Source: Deltaproteobacteria bacterium IMCC39524 (GTDB lineage Bacteria > Desulfobacterota > Desulfuromonadia > Desulfuromonadales > BM103). From it: DNA of 64,000 nt. The notes below the pieces were generated by a model that saw nothing but the letters and a program-made list of their open reading frames with translations, was not told where the DNA came from and made no database searches. Below are positions 49,327 to 61,844 of the stretch, one piece after another. Position 1 is the stretch's first letter; each line of letters begins with the position of its first letter. Made by a program: the position numbers and the translations under genes. Where the stretch lies: NCBI GenBank assembly GCA_029667085.1, contig JARUHJ010000001.1, forward strand, positions 1,154,548-1,218,547, read 5' to 3'.

Positions 49327-50186
49327 GATTCACCCTTACCGACGTCTCTATGATTTACCTGCACATTACAACCGGTTCCGAGCAGGTAGGGACCAAGGTC
49401 TTCTGCGATAGCGACACTTCGGTGACGGCCGCCGGTGCATCCAATAGCAATTGTCAAGCAGGTCTTTCCTTCCTGTCTATAACGAGGCAGAAGGAAAAAA
49501 AGCAAATCCTTTAATTTGACGAGAAAAGTCTTGTAGTCTGACTGACTCAAGACATAGTCACTCACATCAGCGTCCAGTCCGGTCTTGGGACGCAGCTCTT
49601 CAACAAAATGGGGATTGTCGAGAAAACGTACATCAAAAACAAGATCAGCGCCCAGGGGCAGGCCATTGCGAAAACCAAAGGACTGCACCTGTAGGCTCAA
49701 CTGACCTTCATGATCTTCACAACCAAGAACCGCCGCCAAAACCCTTTGTCGCAATTGGTGAACCGTCAACCCCGAAGAGTCGAGAATAATCGTCGCCAGG
49801 CTGCGAAGCTCTGACATAATTTCACGCTCTCTGTTGATGGCAGAAAGAATCCCTTCCTTCTGAACCAGGGGATGGCGGCGACGGGTCTCGGAAAAACGCT
49901 TCACCAGATCATGATCGGTGGCTTCAAAAAAAAGTACCTCAACCTCGTGGCCCTCAGCCTTGATACGGTTCAAGACATCATTGCAGTCACCCAGGAAATC
50001 GCAACTTCTGGCATCAACGACGGTGGCAACTTTTTCATAGCCATGATCCGTCAAAGAGAGGAAATCCGGGAGCATGACAAGAGGGAGGTTATCAATGACA
50101 AAAAAACCGGCATCTTCGAGAGCCCTTGCGCCGGTACTTTTACCAGAGCCGGACAGGCCGGTGATCACAACCAGTTGACGCTTCAT
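49323..50186 (-). CDS. rapZ: RNase adapter / nucleotide-binding protein RapZ
   Basis: 287 residues with Walker A GLSGSGKSTGARAL at the N terminus and a C-terminal domain containing FGFRNGLPLGADLVFDVRFLDNPH and IGCTGGRHRSVAIAEDL. In enterobacteria it controls GlmZ decay and glucosamine-6-phosphate synthesis; elsewhere its role is less defined. Overlaps hprK (ATGA) upstream and IIA downstream. P-loop and ligand-binding regions intact. Confidence 0.94.
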   Translation of the reverse strand: MKRQLVVITGLSGSGKSTGARALEDAGFFVIDNLPLVMLPDFLSLTDHGYEKVATVVDARSCDFLGDCNDVLNRIKAEGHEVEVLFFEATDHDLVKRFSETRRRHPLVQKEGILSAINREREIMSELRSLATIILDSSGLTVHQLRQRVLAAVLGCEDHEGQLSLQVQSFGFRNGLPLGADLVFDVRFLDNPHFVEELRPKTGLDADVSDYVLSQSDYKTFLVKLKDLLFFLLPRYRQEGKTCLTIAIGCTGGRHRSVAIAEDLGPYLLGTGCNVQVNHRDVGKGES

Positions 50187-51166
50187 TCGAGGTTATCCCC
50201 AATAATTGATTGAGCGTGGATGCGGGCCGTTTCAGCCATACGTTGTTCCAGTCGTTCTTCGAACTCAACGGCGCTGTGATAGCCCATCTCCTTGAGCAAC
50301 TGGTTGCGGGCAGCGACCTCAACCAGGGTCGTGATATTGCGGCCTTGGCGAACCGGGAGGATTTGCAAAGGCAACTTCACTCCGAGCAGCTCATAAGTGC
50401 TTTGTTCCAGGCCGAGACGATCATATTCATGACCATCCTGCCATTCGACAAGCTCGATAACGAGATCAATCTTCTTGCGTTCACGAATTGCGGCAACGCC
50501 GAACAGATGCTTGATATTGATGATACCAAGGCCGCGAACTTCCATATGATAATGCAGCAGATCGTTGCCTTCACCAAAGAGGACAGCAGGCAATTTCAAG
50601 CGGACCTTCACCACATCATCTGAAACGAGGCGATGACCACGAATCACCAGATCAAGAGCACATTCACTCTTGCCGATACCGCTCTTTCCCAGGAGAAGGA
50701 CACCGATGCCCAGCACATCGACAAGGACTCCATGCACACTGGTTTGGGCAAGCAAGCGCTCTTCAAGGTACTGGGTCAGCAGGGAGATAAAGGTTGAACT
50801 TTGATGATGACTGCGCAGTAGTGGAATATTGTGGCTTTCAACTTCGCGCAGGAGGTTTTCAGGGGGGGCCAAATCTTTTGTGATGATAAAACAGCAGATA
50901 TTCAGAGCACAGAGCTGTGCGATGTGTTCCTCTGCCTTTTCTGAATCATGTTGTGTCAGTTCTGACAGGTAGCTAAGTTCTGTGGCGCCAAGAACCTGGA
51001 TACGGTCGGGATGAAGATTTTTGGTATAACCCGCCAGGGCCAGTCCGGGTTTCTGAATTCTGGGGACCTGAACAAAACGGCTCAGGCCACGCTCTCCGGC
51101 TAACAACTCCAGATCAAGCCCGGCCTCCGTCTCTGACAGCAATTCTGAGATACTCAGACGGGGCAT
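50183..51166 (-). CDS. hprK: HPr kinase/phosphorylase
   Basis: Phosphorylates and dephosphorylates HPr on serine. 327 residues: N-terminal HPr-K-N domain, Walker A GKSGIGKS at 160-167, the histidine/aspartate region RGHRLVSDDVVKV, and the K/S motif VRGLGIINIKHLFG. ATG at 51164-51166 used; the TTG immediately before it is the open-frame start. In Gram-negative bacteria with this rpoN-hpf-ptsN-hprK-rapZ layout the kinase is thought to serve regulation rather than classical CcpA repression. Confidence 0.95.
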   Translation of the reverse strand: MPRLSISELLSETEAGLDLELLAGERGLSRFVQVPRIQKPGLALAGYTKNLHPDRIQVLGATELSYLSELTQHDSEKAEEHIAQLCALNICCFIITKDLAPPENLLREVESHNIPLLRSHHQSSTFISLLTQYLEERLLAQTSVHGVLVDVLGIGVLLLGKSGIGKSECALDLVIRGHRLVSDDVVKVRLKLPAVLFGEGNDLLHYHMEVRGLGIINIKHLFGVAAIRERKKIDLVIELVEWQDGHEYDRLGLEQSTYELLGVKLPLQILPVRQGRNITTLVEVAARNQLLKEMGYHSAVEFEERLEQRMAETARIHAQSIIGDNLE

Positions 51167-51178
51167 CAATTCAACCGT

Positions 51179-51640
51179 TTAGAGTTGTTCTTCCTCTTCA
51201 GCAATAATCTTGTGAATCTCAGAGCTGTCAACAGCTGACTGCAGGCGCTCGCGCACTGCAGTGCTCTTCAGCAACTTTGAAATGCGCGCCAGAGTCTTCA
51301 GATGAACGCCAACAGACTCTTCTGGAGCAACCAGAAGGAAGAAAAGGTGCGCAGGCTTACCATCCATGGAATCAAAATCGACCCCCTGACGACTCAAGCC
51401 AAAGGAGATCAGGAGGCGGTCAATATCCTTCAACTTGCCGTGAGGGATTGCGACACCATCTCCAATCCCCGTTGAGCCGAGACGTTCCCGCTCCATCAGG
51501 ACTTTCAGAACATCATCACGGACGAGACTTGAGTCAGCCTTCAACAGAGCATCTGTCAACTCTGCCAAAACGTCTTTCTTACCCGTTCCGTTTAAATCTG
51601 CGACGATCGCCGCAGGATCAAGCAACTCCGAAATCTTCAT
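51179..51640 (-). CDS. ptsN: PTS IIA-like nitrogen regulatory protein PtsN
   Basis: 153 residues from MKISELLDPAAIVADL. The phospho-acceptor H67 lies in GVAIPHGK, with ERERLGSTGIGDG before it and LFFLLVAPEESVGVHLKTLARIS after. The frame continues to 51736 but that part overlaps hpf and lacks a good site. A hairpin between hpf and ptsN may lower expression relative to hpf. Confidence 0.93.
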   Translation of the reverse strand: MKISELLDPAAIVADLNGTGKKDVLAELTDALLKADSSLVRDDVLKVLMERERLGSTGIGDGVAIPHGKLKDIDRLLISFGLSRQGVDFDSMDGKPAHLFFLLVAPEESVGVHLKTLARISKLLKSTAVRERLQSAVDSSEIHKIIAEEEEQL

Positions 51641-51680
51641 TTCACGATTAACCTGATTAGTCAAAGTGTTAGAAAATACA

Positions 51681-51709
51681 ACAGCAGGCGACAGATTGCC
51701 GCCTGCTGT
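51681..51709 (-). terminator. Hairpin between hpf and ptsN
   Basis: ACAGCAGGCG (51681-51690) and CGCCTGCTGT (51700-51709) form a perfect 10-bp stem; TGTATTTTC follows on the minus strand. It may terminate part of the hpf transcript. Confidence 0.75.
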
Positions 51710-51719
51710 AGAGAATGCC

Positions 51720-52265
51720 CTAGGACTGAGGGACAATCAAGCCATAATTACCATCTTTGCGACGATACACAACATTAATCTCATCTGAAGACGAATCTGT
51801 GAAAACCAGAAACTCCTTATCAAGCAGATCCATCTGCATGACTGCTTCGTCAACGGACATCGGCTTCACATGAAAACTGTCCGATTTAATGATACTCGGC
51901 TCGTCGTGACCCTCATCGATACTCTCTGCGGTGAAAATTGTCTTCTCCACGCGCCGCTCCCGTCCACTGAGCGGCTTGTGCTTCTTGATCTTATCCTTGT
52001 AACGTTTCAACTGACGATCCAGCTTATCCAAAACACCGTCAATCGCTGCATACATGTCCGGCGTTTCTTCGGAGGCCTTGATTGTAATCCCTTTGGCGCC
52101 GAGAGAAACTTCCGCTTTGTGTCGGATTTTTTTCTCTACTGAGAGGACAACCTGCGCATCAACAGGTTCATCAATATATTTCTTGACCTTTGCTAGCTTC
52201 TCTTCAACATAATTACGTACGGGCTCACTCGTTTCCATATGTCGAAAGGTCACATTTATGCGCAT
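51720..52265 (-). CDS. hpf: Ribosome hibernation promoting factor, long form
   Basis: 181 residues: the N-terminal HPF domain (INVTFRHMETSEPVRNYVEEKLAK, then KAEVSLGAKGITIKASEE and DGVLDKLDRQLKRYKDKIKKH) followed by a C-terminal dimerisation domain (about 125-181, KPMSVDEAVMQMDLLDKEFLVF). The long form joins 70S ribosomes into 100S dimers. AGGAGG precedes the ATG. Standard place after rpoN. Confidence 0.95.
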   Translation of the reverse strand: MRINVTFRHMETSEPVRNYVEEKLAKVKKYIDEPVDAQVVLSVEKKIRHKAEVSLGAKGITIKASEETPDMYAAIDGVLDKLDRQLKRYKDKIKKHKPLSGRERRVEKTIFTAESIDEGHDEPSIIKSDSFHVKPMSVDEAVMQMDLLDKEFLVFTDSSSDEINVVYRRKDGNYGLIVPQS

Positions 52266-52387
52266 AATTTCGAACCTCCTGGTTAAAGGTTATCAACAAG
52301 ACCATGTATCAACAATTATACCTGCTGGTTTGCAGAAAACCATCCCAAAGCTTGGATTAAGAGGCCCACTTCGGGAATTAGACAGGG

Positions 52388-53833
52388 TTAAAAGAGTCTC
52401 TTTCTTTGTGTCGACGAACCAACACCCAGCATCTCACGATACTTGGTCACCGTCCGGCGTGCAATATCGATCCCTTGATCGCGCAGGAGATCAACAATCT
52501 TCTGGTCTGAATAAGGCTTGCGGGTATTCTCTTCGGCAATGAGTTCCTTGATCTTGCTCTTCACACTTTCCGAAGCAACCGAATCACCTCCGGTCGTATT
52601 GATACCGCTGTTAAAAAAGTATTTAAGTTCAAACAGGCCCTGTGGTGTCTGCACGTACTTATTGGTCGTAACACGGCTTACCGTAGACTCGTGCATTTCG
52701 ATATCTTCAGCAACATCTCTTAAGACCAGTGGTTTAAGGTGATCAACACCGCGCTCAAAAAATTCACGCTGGAATTTGACGATACTCTTGGTGACACGGA
52801 AGATCGTCCTTTGTCGCTGATGGATGCTCTTGATCAGCCAGAGCGCGCCGCGCAGTTTCTCTTGAATATATTCACCGGCTTTTGCATCAAGCTGAGCTGA
52901 ACCGGAGAGCGCGTTACGGTAAAAGGAGTTAATGCGAAGGTTGGGCAGCCCTTCATCATTCAGGACAACAACAAACTCATCACTGATTTTGTAGACGAAG
53001 ATATCCGGAACGATATAGTGGACATCGTCCTGACCATACTGACTGCCCGGTCGAGGATCGAGACTGCTGATAAACTTGGCGGCACCAAACACATCCTCCA
53101 GGGGCACCTGGAGACTCCTGGCGATAACCTGATAGCGCCGATTTTCCAATTCTTCCAGATGATCACTCAGGATAACTCCGACGAGGTCTTCTGACATATC
53201 AAGCAGATCAATCTGCTTGAGCAGACATTCCTGCAGATTACGACTGGCCACGCCGGGAGGATCGAAATCCTGGACCGCGGAGAGAGCCCTTTCGACCACT
53301 TCTGTTGCGCAGGCTGCATGCTCTGCCAGCTCCTCGACCGAGACATGGAGGTAACCATCATTATCCAGGTTACCGATAATCTCACCGGCAATGGCGCGTT
53401 CCAGGTTTTCCAGGCGGGAGAGGTTAAGCTGCCACATAAGGTGATCGGCAAGCGAAGTTTTCTTGGTCAGGAGGTTCTCATAGGAAGGACGATCATCATC
53501 GTCTTCATAACTGTCTGCAGTCGTTCCGCCAAGGCTGTAACTTTCCAGATAAGTCTTCCAGTCAATATCCGCCATGCCGTCGCCTTCACCCTCTGCTTCC
53601 TGGGTGGTTTCCTGCGACTGTGCCTCAGCAGCGGCTTGTTCTTCCTCACCTGGAGTCTTCTCATCCGGAGTTTCCTGGCCTTCCTCAAGAACAGGGTTCT
53701 CTTCAAGCTCTTCGCGCACCACATCCATCAGTTCCATGCGCGACAATTGCAACAGCTTGATCGCCTGTTGCAGCTGTGGTGTCATAACCAGTTGCTGACT
53801 GAGCTTAAGTTGTTGTCTTATTTCTAAAGCCAT
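52388..53833 (-). CDS. rpoN: RNA polymerase sigma-54 factor
   Basis: 481 residues. Region I glutamine/leucine-rich activator-responsive N terminus (LSQQLVMTPQLQQAIKLLQLS), an acidic region II (about 50-110), the core-binding domain, an HTH, and the C-terminal RpoN box with ARRTVTKYRE that reads the -24 element. The adjacent lptB-lptA-lptC upstream genes are the usual neighbours. Confidence 0.96.
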   Translation of the reverse strand: MALEIRQQLKLSQQLVMTPQLQQAIKLLQLSRMELMDVVREELEENPVLEEGQETPDEKTPGEEEQAAAEAQSQETTQEAEGEGDGMADIDWKTYLESYSLGGTTADSYEDDDDRPSYENLLTKKTSLADHLMWQLNLSRLENLERAIAGEIIGNLDNDGYLHVSVEELAEHAACATEVVERALSAVQDFDPPGVASRNLQECLLKQIDLLDMSEDLVGVILSDHLEELENRRYQVIARSLQVPLEDVFGAAKFISSLDPRPGSQYGQDDVHYIVPDIFVYKISDEFVVVLNDEGLPNLRINSFYRNALSGSAQLDAKAGEYIQEKLRGALWLIKSIHQRQRTIFRVTKSIVKFQREFFERGVDHLKPLVLRDVAEDIEMHESTVSRVTTNKYVQTPQGLFELKYFFNSGINTTGGDSVASESVKSKIKELIAEENTRKPYSDQKIVDLLRDQGIDIARRTVTKYREMLGVGSSTQRKRLF

Positions 53834-53912
53834 ATCACCATCATAATGGAAAACAGCATCCTCAGGTCAAGTCTCTACACAAGCAAAAAGCTTATTATCT
53901 CTTTTCCCCGTG

Positions 53913-54638
53913 TTAAAGCCGAAACGTCTCACCCAGGTAAATCGCCCGGGCTTTAGGACTCTGTGCGATCTGATCAGGCGTGCCGTGCTCCAACACTTTA
54001 CCATCATTAAGTATATAGGCACGATCACAAACACCAAGTGTCTCGCGAACGTTATGATCGGAGATCAGGACTCCGATCTGGCGTTTCTTCAATTCAGTAA
54101 TAATTTCCTGGATGTCCAAAACTGCAAGCGGATCAATACCCGCGAAAGGCTCGTCCAACAATATAAATCTCGGGTCCAGCACCAGGGCCCGGGCAATCTC
54201 CACGCGACGTCTCTCACCGCCGGAGAGTGCATAACCGTAAGATTTTTCCACATGCGTCAGGCGGAAATCCTCCAGCAACTGGTCTCTGCGCTCGGTCTGT
54301 TCCTGTACTGACTTTCCTGTTGTTTCAAGAATCGCCATAAGATTCTGAGCAACGGTCAGCTTGCGAAAAACCGACGCTTCCTGGGGCAGGTAGGAAATCC
54401 CCATTCGTGCCCTCTGGTGCATAGGCAGTGAGGTTAAGTTCTCATCATCAAGGAAAACCTCACCCTGTTCAGGGCGAACCAGGCCTACGACCATGTAAAA
54501 AGAGGTGGTTTTCCCGGCGCCATTCGGACCCAGCAAACCAACGACTTCCCCGGACTTCAAATCCAGGTCAACAGATGAAACCACCTGCCTGTCTTTATAA
54601 CTTTTTGACAAGCCGCGTGCAGCCAACAGGTGATTCAA
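53913..54638 (-). CDS. lptB: LPS export ABC transporter ATPase LptB
   Basis: 241 residues. Walker [17 protein letters not shown] loop, signature [17 protein letters not shown], Walker [18 protein letters not shown] and the switch His in [10 protein letters not shown]. Drives LptF/LptG. TTG start: GGAGG lies 7 nt upstream and the codon overlaps the lptA stop (TTGA). Confidence 0.96.
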   Translation of the reverse strand: MNHLLAARGLSKSYKDRQVVSSVDLDLKSGEVVGLLGPNGAGKTTSFYMVVGLVRPEQGEVFLDDENLTSLPMHQRARMGISYLPQEASVFRKLTVAQNLMAILETTGKSVQEQTERRDQLLEDFRLTHVEKSYGYALSGGERRRVEIARALVLDPRFILLDEPFAGIDPLAVLDIQEIITELKKRQIGVLISDHNVRETLGVCDRAYILNDGKVLEHGTPDQIAQSPKARAIYLGETFRL

Positions 54639-55126
54639 GGTTTTTCCTCCGTTTTGGGAGAAAAAAATGCCTTCACCCGACCGCCGGCACCACCAGTAAC
54701 AACACTTCGCTTGTCATTCAAATAAACCGTAATCTCCTGGCCCTTGACAAAATTATCACCGTCACGAACCTCTGGAGACCCGGTCAGAACAATGCGCTCT
54801 TCAAGGTGATACAGAACGGCTCGCTCGCCAACAGCAACCCGGGTCCCTTGAAGGATACGAACAGACCCCTCGGCAACAACTTGCGCGATCTCACGTTTTT
54901 CACCCGTGTACTTTACCGTCAAACGGTTACCGTGAATCGTAACATCATCCTGTGTGGCAACGGCGTTACCAATAAAAACAAGTGTTTGAGCCAAATCGTC
55001 AACTTCAAGGCGATCGGATGTTACTTCAACCGGACCTCGATTTTCGGACGAAAACTCTGGGGCGGCCGGAGCGGACAAGGGAAGCATCAGGAAGATAAAG
55101 ATAAAAACGATTTTGTTCATAGTCAT
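54635..55126 (-). CDS. lptA: LPS transport periplasmic protein LptA
   Basis: About 163 residues with a signal peptide ([20 protein letters not shown]) and an OstA-like beta-jellyroll: [35 protein letters not shown] and the repeated strand pattern. Bridges LPS across the periplasm. Three closely spaced starts are possible (TTG 55132, ATG 55126, ATG 55120); none has a clear ribosome site, consistent with coupling to lptC. Confidence 0.9.
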   Translation of the reverse strand: MTMNKIVFIFIFLMLPLSAPAAPEFSSENRGPVEVTSDRLEVDDLAQTLVFIGNAVATQDDVTIHGNRLTVKYTGEKREIAQVVAEGSVRILQGTRVAVGERAVLYHLEERIVLTGSPEVRDGDNFVKGQEITVYLNDKRSVVTGGAGGRVKAFFSPKTEEKP

Positions 55127-55128
55127 GG

Positions 55129-55701
55129 TCAATTTATTTTGTCCGGATCGAGAAAGCCTTTAACATCGGCGTGCAACTGTAAACGCTTCTCTTGCAGATA
55201 AGCAGTCATCCCTTTACCTTCAAGGTGCATGCCGTCGGCGACCATAAGAACATCTGCATCGGTTGTCATTTTTTGTGTAGCATGATCGTAATCCAGACTT
55301 TCTGTCTGAAGCGTATAGCCACCGATGTGCTGCAAGAAAACATCACCTCGCAGCTTAACAGCTTGATAATCACTGCTGAGTTCACCCTGAACCGCACGAA
55401 GGGAGCCTGCAGGCTCTCCCTGTTCATCAAAAAATTTCAATTCTGGCTCAGCAAGCCCCAGGATGCCTGAATCCGCCTTTCGTTCCACCTGGCTAGACAC
55501 CAGCCTCCAGCGCGGCTTGCCATCCTCAATATGAGTGTAGTCAATATCCTCCAGAGCCACGTCGATGCCCTTGGGTAAAGAATTTACAACTGCTTCCAAC
55601 TGGCTTTCAGGACTGTAGCGCATGGAGATCAGGACCAGCAGCGCCAGGGCCATAATCAGGGCCAGAACGAGCAGAAAATTACGGGGCTTTAGATAGCTCA
55701 T
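55129..55701 (-). CDS. lptC: LPS export system protein LptC
   Basis: 190 residues: one N-terminal span (about 8-27) and a periplasmic jellyroll with RWRLVSSQVERK, RAVQGELSSDYQAVKLRGDVFL and a final DVKGFLDP. It accepts LPS from LptB2FG and passes it to LptA. Family sequence conservation is low, so the call rests on architecture and the lptC-lptA-lptB order. Confidence 0.9.
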   Translation of the reverse strand: MSYLKPRNFLLVLALIMALALLVLISMRYSPESQLEAVVNSLPKGIDVALEDIDYTHIEDGKPRWRLVSSQVERKADSGILGLAEPELKFFDEQGEPAGSLRAVQGELSSDYQAVKLRGDVFLQHIGGYTLQTESLDYDHATQKMTTDADVLMVADGMHLEGKGMTAYLQEKRLQLHADVKGFLDPDKIN

Positions 55702-55780
55702 GGGCGACTACGAGTATACACTTGAGGATATTGACTGTAAAGCGCAATATGACGATTTGGCATGAGAATTGTATAGGAGA

Positions 55781-56299
55781 TTAATCTTCGAAATAACGAT
55801 TGGCTACAGCTGCCCAGCGGCCTGATTTCTTGAGAAGGAAATCACAGACTTCCCGGACCGCCCCCCGCCCCCCGTCACGAGTCGTGACAAGGTCAGCAAA
55901 AGGCTTCACGTCTTCAACAGCATCGGCAACAGTGACTGCAAAACCGACCCGCCTCATAACCGGCAGGTCAACGACATCATCGCCGACATAAGCAACTTCT
56001 TCAGGTGAAATTCTAAGCTTTTCGAGAATTTCATGGAAAGGAACGAGCTTGTCTTTCACACCTTGATAAACCAGTTCAATGCCAAGTTCTGCCGCCCTGC
56101 GGGCTACGACCGCCGACTGGCGGCCGGTAATGATGCCAATCTCGATACCCGCTCTTTGCAAGAGTTTAAGACCGTGGCCATCCTTGACATCAAAAGACTT
56201 CAATTCACCACCGTTATTATCATAGGTGATACGTCCGTCGGTCATGACGCCATCAACGTCGAGAAGCAGCAGTTTGATTGTGGCAAAGTCTGAAACCAT
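55781..56299 (-). CDS. kdsC: KDO 8-phosphate phosphatase (HAD family)
   Basis: 172 residues, cap-less C0 HAD enzyme. Motif I LLLDVDGVMTDGRI, the GIITGRQSAVVARRAAELGI region, VYQGVKDK and AYVGDDVVDLPVM. Releases phosphate from KDO-8-P made by KdsA. The ATG overlaps the kdsD stop by one base (TGATG). Confidence 0.95.
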   Translation of the reverse strand: MVSDFATIKLLLLDVDGVMTDGRITYDNNGGELKSFDVKDGHGLKLLQRAGIEIGIITGRQSAVVARRAAELGIELVYQGVKDKLVPFHEILEKLRISPEEVAYVGDDVVDLPVMRRVGFAVTVADAVEDVKPFADLVTTRDGGRGAVREVCDFLLKKSGRWAAVANRYFED

Positions 56300-57279
56300 C
56301 AGATCACTCCGGCCTTGAGCAAGTCATGCAAGTGAATAATACCGACCGGCTTCTGTTCTTCATCCGACTCAAAAACAAAGAGTGATGTAATCTTGTGTTC
56401 TTCCATAAGTTGCAACGCCTTGGCCGCCAGATTCGTACGCAAAATACGCTTTGGCTTGCCACCCATAAGTTCACAAATGGGGCGGTTAAGGACTTCTATG
56501 CCCTGCTCTATCTTACGTCTCAGGTCACCATCTGTGAAGACTCCAAGCAGGTCGCCCTGTTCATCGACAACACCAGTAATCCCCAGTTTTTTACTGGAGA
56601 TGACGTAGAGTGCATCCTTCAAAGGAGTACCGGCGAGAACTGTCGGTACAGAGTCGTCGACATGCATCAGATCTTCGACTCGCAAGAGCAAACGCTTTCC
56701 CAGCGCACCGCCAGGGTGAAAAAGAGCAAAATCTTCTTCCCGGAAACCACGTTGCAAGAGCAAAGCAACAGCAAGGGCATCCCCCATAACCAGGGTGACC
56801 GTCGTACTCGCTGTTGGCGCCAGCTGCAGGGGGCAGGCTTCTTCCTTAATGGAAATATCCAGAAAGACATCTCCAGCTCGGGCCAAGGTGCTGGCAGAGT
56901 TACCAGCCATTGCCACCAGAGGGAGCCCCATACGCTTGATAATCGGTAAAATACGGGTAATTTCCTCGGTCTCACCGGAGTTGGAAACGGCAACAACAAC
57001 ATCACCTTTCATCAACATCCCCAAATCGCCATGGACACCTTCGGCGGGATGCAGGAAAATAGCGGGAGTCCCTGTCGAAGCCATGGTCGCGGCCATTTTT
57101 TGGCAGATCAAACCGGACTTACCCATGCCGGTTACGACGACGCGGCCGGTACAGGCAAGGATCATTTCTACCGCCCGCGCAAAGCGATCATCCAGACGGG
57201 CAGCCAAAGCTTCGACCGCATCGGCCTCTATCTGAACGACCTTGCGGGCCGCCTCAATAATTTCTGCATATTTATTCAT
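56299..57279 (-). CDS. kdsD: D-arabinose 5-phosphate isomerase
   Basis: Converts ribulose-5-P to arabinose-5-P, the KDO precursor. 326 residues: SIS domain (about 30-180) with VVTGMGKSGLICQKMAAT, FLHPAEGVHGDLGM and ISNSGETEE-like VAVSNSGETEEI, then two CBS repeats (about 205-326). Sits between kdsA and kdsC. Confidence 0.95.
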   Translation of the reverse strand: MNKYAEIIEAARKVVQIEADAVEALAARLDDRFARAVEMILACTGRVVVTGMGKSGLICQKMAATMASTGTPAIFLHPAEGVHGDLGMLMKGDVVVAVSNSGETEEITRILPIIKRMGLPLVAMAGNSASTLARAGDVFLDISIKEEACPLQLAPTASTTVTLVMGDALAVALLLQRGFREEDFALFHPGGALGKRLLLRVEDLMHVDDSVPTVLAGTPLKDALYVISSKKLGITGVVDEQGDLLGVFTDGDLRRKIEQGIEVLNRPICELMGGKPKRILRTNLAAKALQLMEEHKITSLFVFESDEEQKPVGIIHLHDLLKAGVI

Positions 57280-60570
<3,291 letters not shown>

Positions 60571-60755
60571 ATTGTTCAGGCTCCAAAAACGACTAGCGAA
60601 GAAAAGAATAAAAGGCTGAGCAGGGCAGCGATTTAGAATATAACAAGATTGTTTCTTATATAAAATTCTTTTATTTTCAGTCCGGCAATAAGAGGTAAGG
60701 AGCCTGTTTTTTTGGCTTGATCGCATGCAAAGCAAATGATCAGCCAACATAGACA

Positions 60756-60791
60756 GAAAAAACAAGGGGTCAGCCAATCGGCCAACCCCTT
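60756..60791 (-). terminator. Intrinsic terminator downstream of the tRNA-Leu fragment
   Basis: AAGGGGT (60764-60770) and ACCCCTT (60785-60791) pair around an inner GCC/GGC stem, followed on the minus strand by TTTTTT. It begins 11 bp after the encoded CCA, as expected for a tRNA gene that once was complete. Confidence 0.85.
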
Positions 60792-60801
60792 ATTCAAGTT
60801 A

Positions 60802-60860
60802 TGGTACCCGGGACGAGAATCGAACTCGTACAGGATTACTCCCGAGGGATTTTAAGTCCC
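60802..60860 (-). pseudogene. 3-prime fragment of tRNA-Leu(UAA), probable attachment site
   Basis: On the minus strand the 59 nt contain the anticodon arm (GGGACTTAAAATCCC, anticodon TAA), a long leucine-type variable arm (CGGGAGTAATCCTG), the T-arm (ACGAG-TTCGATT-CTCGT), the 3-prime acceptor strand CCCGGGT, A and encoded CCA. The complementary 5-prime acceptor ACCCGGG and a D-arm are absent from the upstream 100 nt. So the gene is broken just before the anticodon stem. This is the classic remnant left when an element integrates in a tRNA gene. A scanner could still report it as a tRNA. Confidence 0.85.
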
Positions 60861-61323
60861 ATCTGTCGGCCCTTGGTGTCTCGCAAGCTGCGACAATTCA
60901 CAACAAGCCAAGACAAAGAAAAACACCTTATTTCGAAACTTTATAGCCTTGTAAGCTTCAGGACGTTTTGTTGTGACTTGTGGTATTAACCGGCCTTCTG
61001 TCGCAACAATTTGTAGCTTAGTGGCACAAATTTGTCACAAATATATCGCCCTTCCTGGACTCGCTAAACTTTGGGTAAACGTTGGCGAATTCATTATGTT
61101 AGGCTCCAACTCAGATCCTTAGTACGGACGAAGGCGAATACAAAAGGATTTGCTTGAATTTTATGTATTATAAATCCTAAGGACATCCGAGAAAGAGTTG
61201 CGACAGGATTTATAATAACTCATTTGAATGGCTCTACAGAGTTACTGTTAATCGTGATTTATAAGAACTGCTAAAGCGCCAACGGTCACAAACAATTACA
61301 TCGCGTGGGAAGACAAGAGGAAC
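60861..61323. other. AT-rich non-coding stretch at the island edge
   Basis: No convincing gene on either strand over 460 bp. The only longer frame (60801-60989, plus strand) is read through the tRNA fragment. A 12-bp inverted repeat, ATTATAAATCCT at 61167-61178 and its complement at 61205-61216, is the one clear structure. No integrase remnant is recognisable. Confidence 0.6.
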
Positions 61324-61839
61324 CTATAGAGCAGGGAGTGGCTCAGCAAAACGACATCCAAGAAATTGGTTGTTTTGCCAAACCAACTTGATGATGTCCT
61401 TGGTGATAGGTATGGGAATATCTGGAGCAGAACAACCGAGAATTTTAAGTTGGGTTTTTCCTGGGCCTATTTTTAGCTCATCAGGGTCGGCATTCAACTG
61501 AAGCTGTATTCCGCCTTCACTTACATCAACAACCCATGCGCTAAAGGTTCTTGCGGTATCAAGAGTTTGTAGCAAACAGATACCATTCTTGACTGAGTGA
61601 CGTTTGAACTTCCGGGTGTTTTCTACCCTCAGCTTTTTGTTAGTTTCTACAAGGTAGCCGTTCGGTGCAAGGTCTTCTGGAGGCTCTTTGCTAAATTCTG
61701 CCTCGTATAGCACACGTCGACACTTTGGTTGAAGATCACCTTCGCAATAGCTTTCAGCCAACAAGCGATACTGTTTTGAGTTGGATTTGTACCTATGGGT
61801 TCTGTAGAAGGCACAGCTGTTAGAAGATTTACAAAGCAT
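61324..61839 (-). CDS. PilZ-domain protein with cysteine-rich N terminus
   Basis: 171 residues. The C-terminal part (about 75-171) is a PilZ c-di-GMP-binding domain: RKFKRH provides the RxxxR motif and DVSEGG the (D/N)xSxxG motif. The N terminus has Cys residues in MLCKSSNSCAFY, SYCEGD and KCRR, a pattern that could bind metal or a cluster. No signal or membrane span. A GEMM-like riboswitch candidate lies 43 nt upstream, so both the RNA and its protein product may sense a cyclic dinucleotide. Confidence 0.82.
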   Translation of the reverse strand: MLCKSSNSCAFYRTHRYKSNSKQYRLLAESYCEGDLQPKCRRVLYEAEFSKEPPEDLAPNGYLVETNKKLRVENTRKFKRHSVKNGICLLQTLDTARTFSAWVVDVSEGGIQLQLNADPDELKIGPGKTQLKILGCSAPDIPIPITKDIIKLVWQNNQFLGCRFAEPLPAL

Positions 61840-61844
61840 TGATA

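Noticed and set aside
60802..60890. Intact tRNA-Leu gene
   Set aside because: The 5-prime acceptor strand ACCCGGG and the D-arm cannot be found upstream of the anticodon arm.
60801..60989. 62-codon frame starting MVPGTRIEL on the plus strand
   Set aside because: The start is the complement of the tRNA-Leu 3-prime end, a well-known source of false small genes.
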